Shown one piece after another: positions 5,814 to 6,232 of a stretch of DNA of 6,232 nt (position 1 is the first letter of the stretch; every line of letters begins with the position of its first letter). The notes below the pieces were generated by a model. The model did not search any database. It was not told where the DNA came from and worked only from the letters and a program-made list of their open reading frames with translations. Origin of the DNA: Hyphomicrobiales bacterium (GTDB lineage: Bacteria; Pseudomonadota; Alphaproteobacteria; Rhizobiales; JAJFHB01); NCBI GenBank assembly GCA_021775795.1, contig JAJFHB010000010.1, positions 1 to 6,232 of the forward strand, in the 5' to 3' direction. The translations under genes and the position numbers were made by a program.

Positions 5814-6232
5814 TCAGTTGCGGATTTCGCATTCAAAGGCCCAATCGAGCCACGGCAACAAGCGCTCAACATCCGATGTTTCAACGGTTGCCCCGCACCA
5901 GATGCGGAGCCCCGGTGGTGCATCACGATATGAACCGATATCCAGAGCAACGCCTTCATCGGTCAGCCGCTTCACAAGCGCCTTGGAAAATGCCGCCTGG
6001 GCGTCCACGCTCCGGCTTGCAATATCCTCATGCGCAATGGTGAGGCACACGGAAGTGTTGGAGCGGGTAGACGGGTCAGGTGCAAGATGTCCAGCCCAAT
6101 CGGAAGCATCAATCCAGGTGCACAATGCAGCAGCATTTGCATCGGCGCGCGCGATCAACCCTTCCAGTCCACCAACCGCCTGCGACCACTCAAGCGCCAT
6201 AATGTAATCTTCAACACAGAGCATAGAGGGGG
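5814..6232 (-). CDS. serC: Phosphoserine aminotransferase, C-terminal part (partial)
   Basis: This is about the last 139 codons of SerC; the 5' end is beyond the right edge. The reading frame is open to the border, and the residues before the first Met in view read P-S-M-L-C-V-E-D-Y, an internal SerC motif, so that Met is not the start. Other landmarks are R-S-N-T-S-V-C-L and the strongly conserved Y-R-D-A-P-P-G-L-R-I-W-C-G-A-T-V-E near the C-terminus, in the form typical of alphaproteobacteria. SerC is a pyridoxal-phosphate enzyme that transfers the amino group of glutamate to 3-phosphohydroxypyruvate, giving phosphoserine, the step after SerA; it can also act in pyridoxal phosphate synthesis in some bacteria. 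The PLP lysine lies in the part outside the window. serA follows 60 bp downstream, so the two consecutive pathway steps are likely expressed together. Confidence 0.95.
   Translation of the reverse strand, partial: PSMLCVEDYIMALEWSQAVGGLEGLIARADANAAALCTWIDASDWAGHLAPDPSTRSNTSVCLTIAHEDIASRSVDAQAAFSKALVKRLTDEGVALDIGSYRDAPPGLRIWCGATVETSDVERLLPWLDWAFECEIRN

Noticed and set aside
5818..6207. Plus-strand open frame opposite serC and the minus-strand frame at 5735-5959
   Set aside because: Both are out-of-frame shadows; the region encodes clear SerC motifs on the minus strand.
6222..6224. Met codon near the right edge as the start of a short serC-like gene
   Set aside because: The frame is open upstream to the window border and the preceding residues fit the internal SerC motif, so this is a gene cut by the window, not a truncated gene.

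Overview
The window looks like chromosomal DNA of an alphaproteobacterium, most probably of the Hyphomicrobiales (Rhizobiales). The basis is the close resemblance, recalled from family knowledge and not searched, of the PurA, SerA and SerC proteins to rhizobial versions, together with the serC-serA-purA neighbourhood typical of that group. No rRNA, tRNA, CRISPR array, insertion sequence or prophage signature was seen.

Right part (about 2318-6232): core biosynthesis. Reading on the minus strand from the right edge are the C-terminal part of serC (phosphoserine aminotransferase, cut by the window), serA (3-phosphoglycerate dehydrogenase) 60 bp later, and purA (adenylosuccinate synthetase). SerA and SerC catalyse the first two steps of serine synthesis; PurA commits IMP to AMP. 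A small vicinal-oxygen-chelate (VOC) protein gene lies between serA and purA on the opposite strand. It is convergent with serA and divergent from purA. The 167-bp purA/VOC gap holds a strong intrinsic terminator, oriented with purA and ending only 22 nt before its start codon. An upstream segment can pair with the 3' arm of that terminator, so the purA leader has the layout of a transcription attenuator.

Left part (1-2286): an accessory catabolic or signalling module. A LuxR-type HTH regulator (plus strand) is divergent from a class II histone-deacetylase-like (acetylpolyamine amidohydrolase-type) enzyme. The enzyme is followed 59 bp later, on the same strand, by the start of a Tat-exported protein cut off by the left edge. 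That protein is perhaps the periplasmic binding protein of an ABC importer. The inferred picture is that the regulator senses a small molecule and switches on uptake and cytoplasmic deacetylation of an acetylated amine or amide. The 196-bp divergent region holds short palindromes that are candidate operators. The luxR and purA genes converge with a 31-bp gap, and a 9-bp perfect stem-loop covers the purA stop codon.

There is no stretch over 300 bases without a gene. The two longest gaps (1308-1503 and 3611-3777) are described as features. The functional assignments of purA, serA and serC are secure, and the HDAC-like fold and LuxR HTH are clear. The ligand of the regulator, the substrate of the deacetylase, the role of the VOC protein and all the regulatory proposals are inference.
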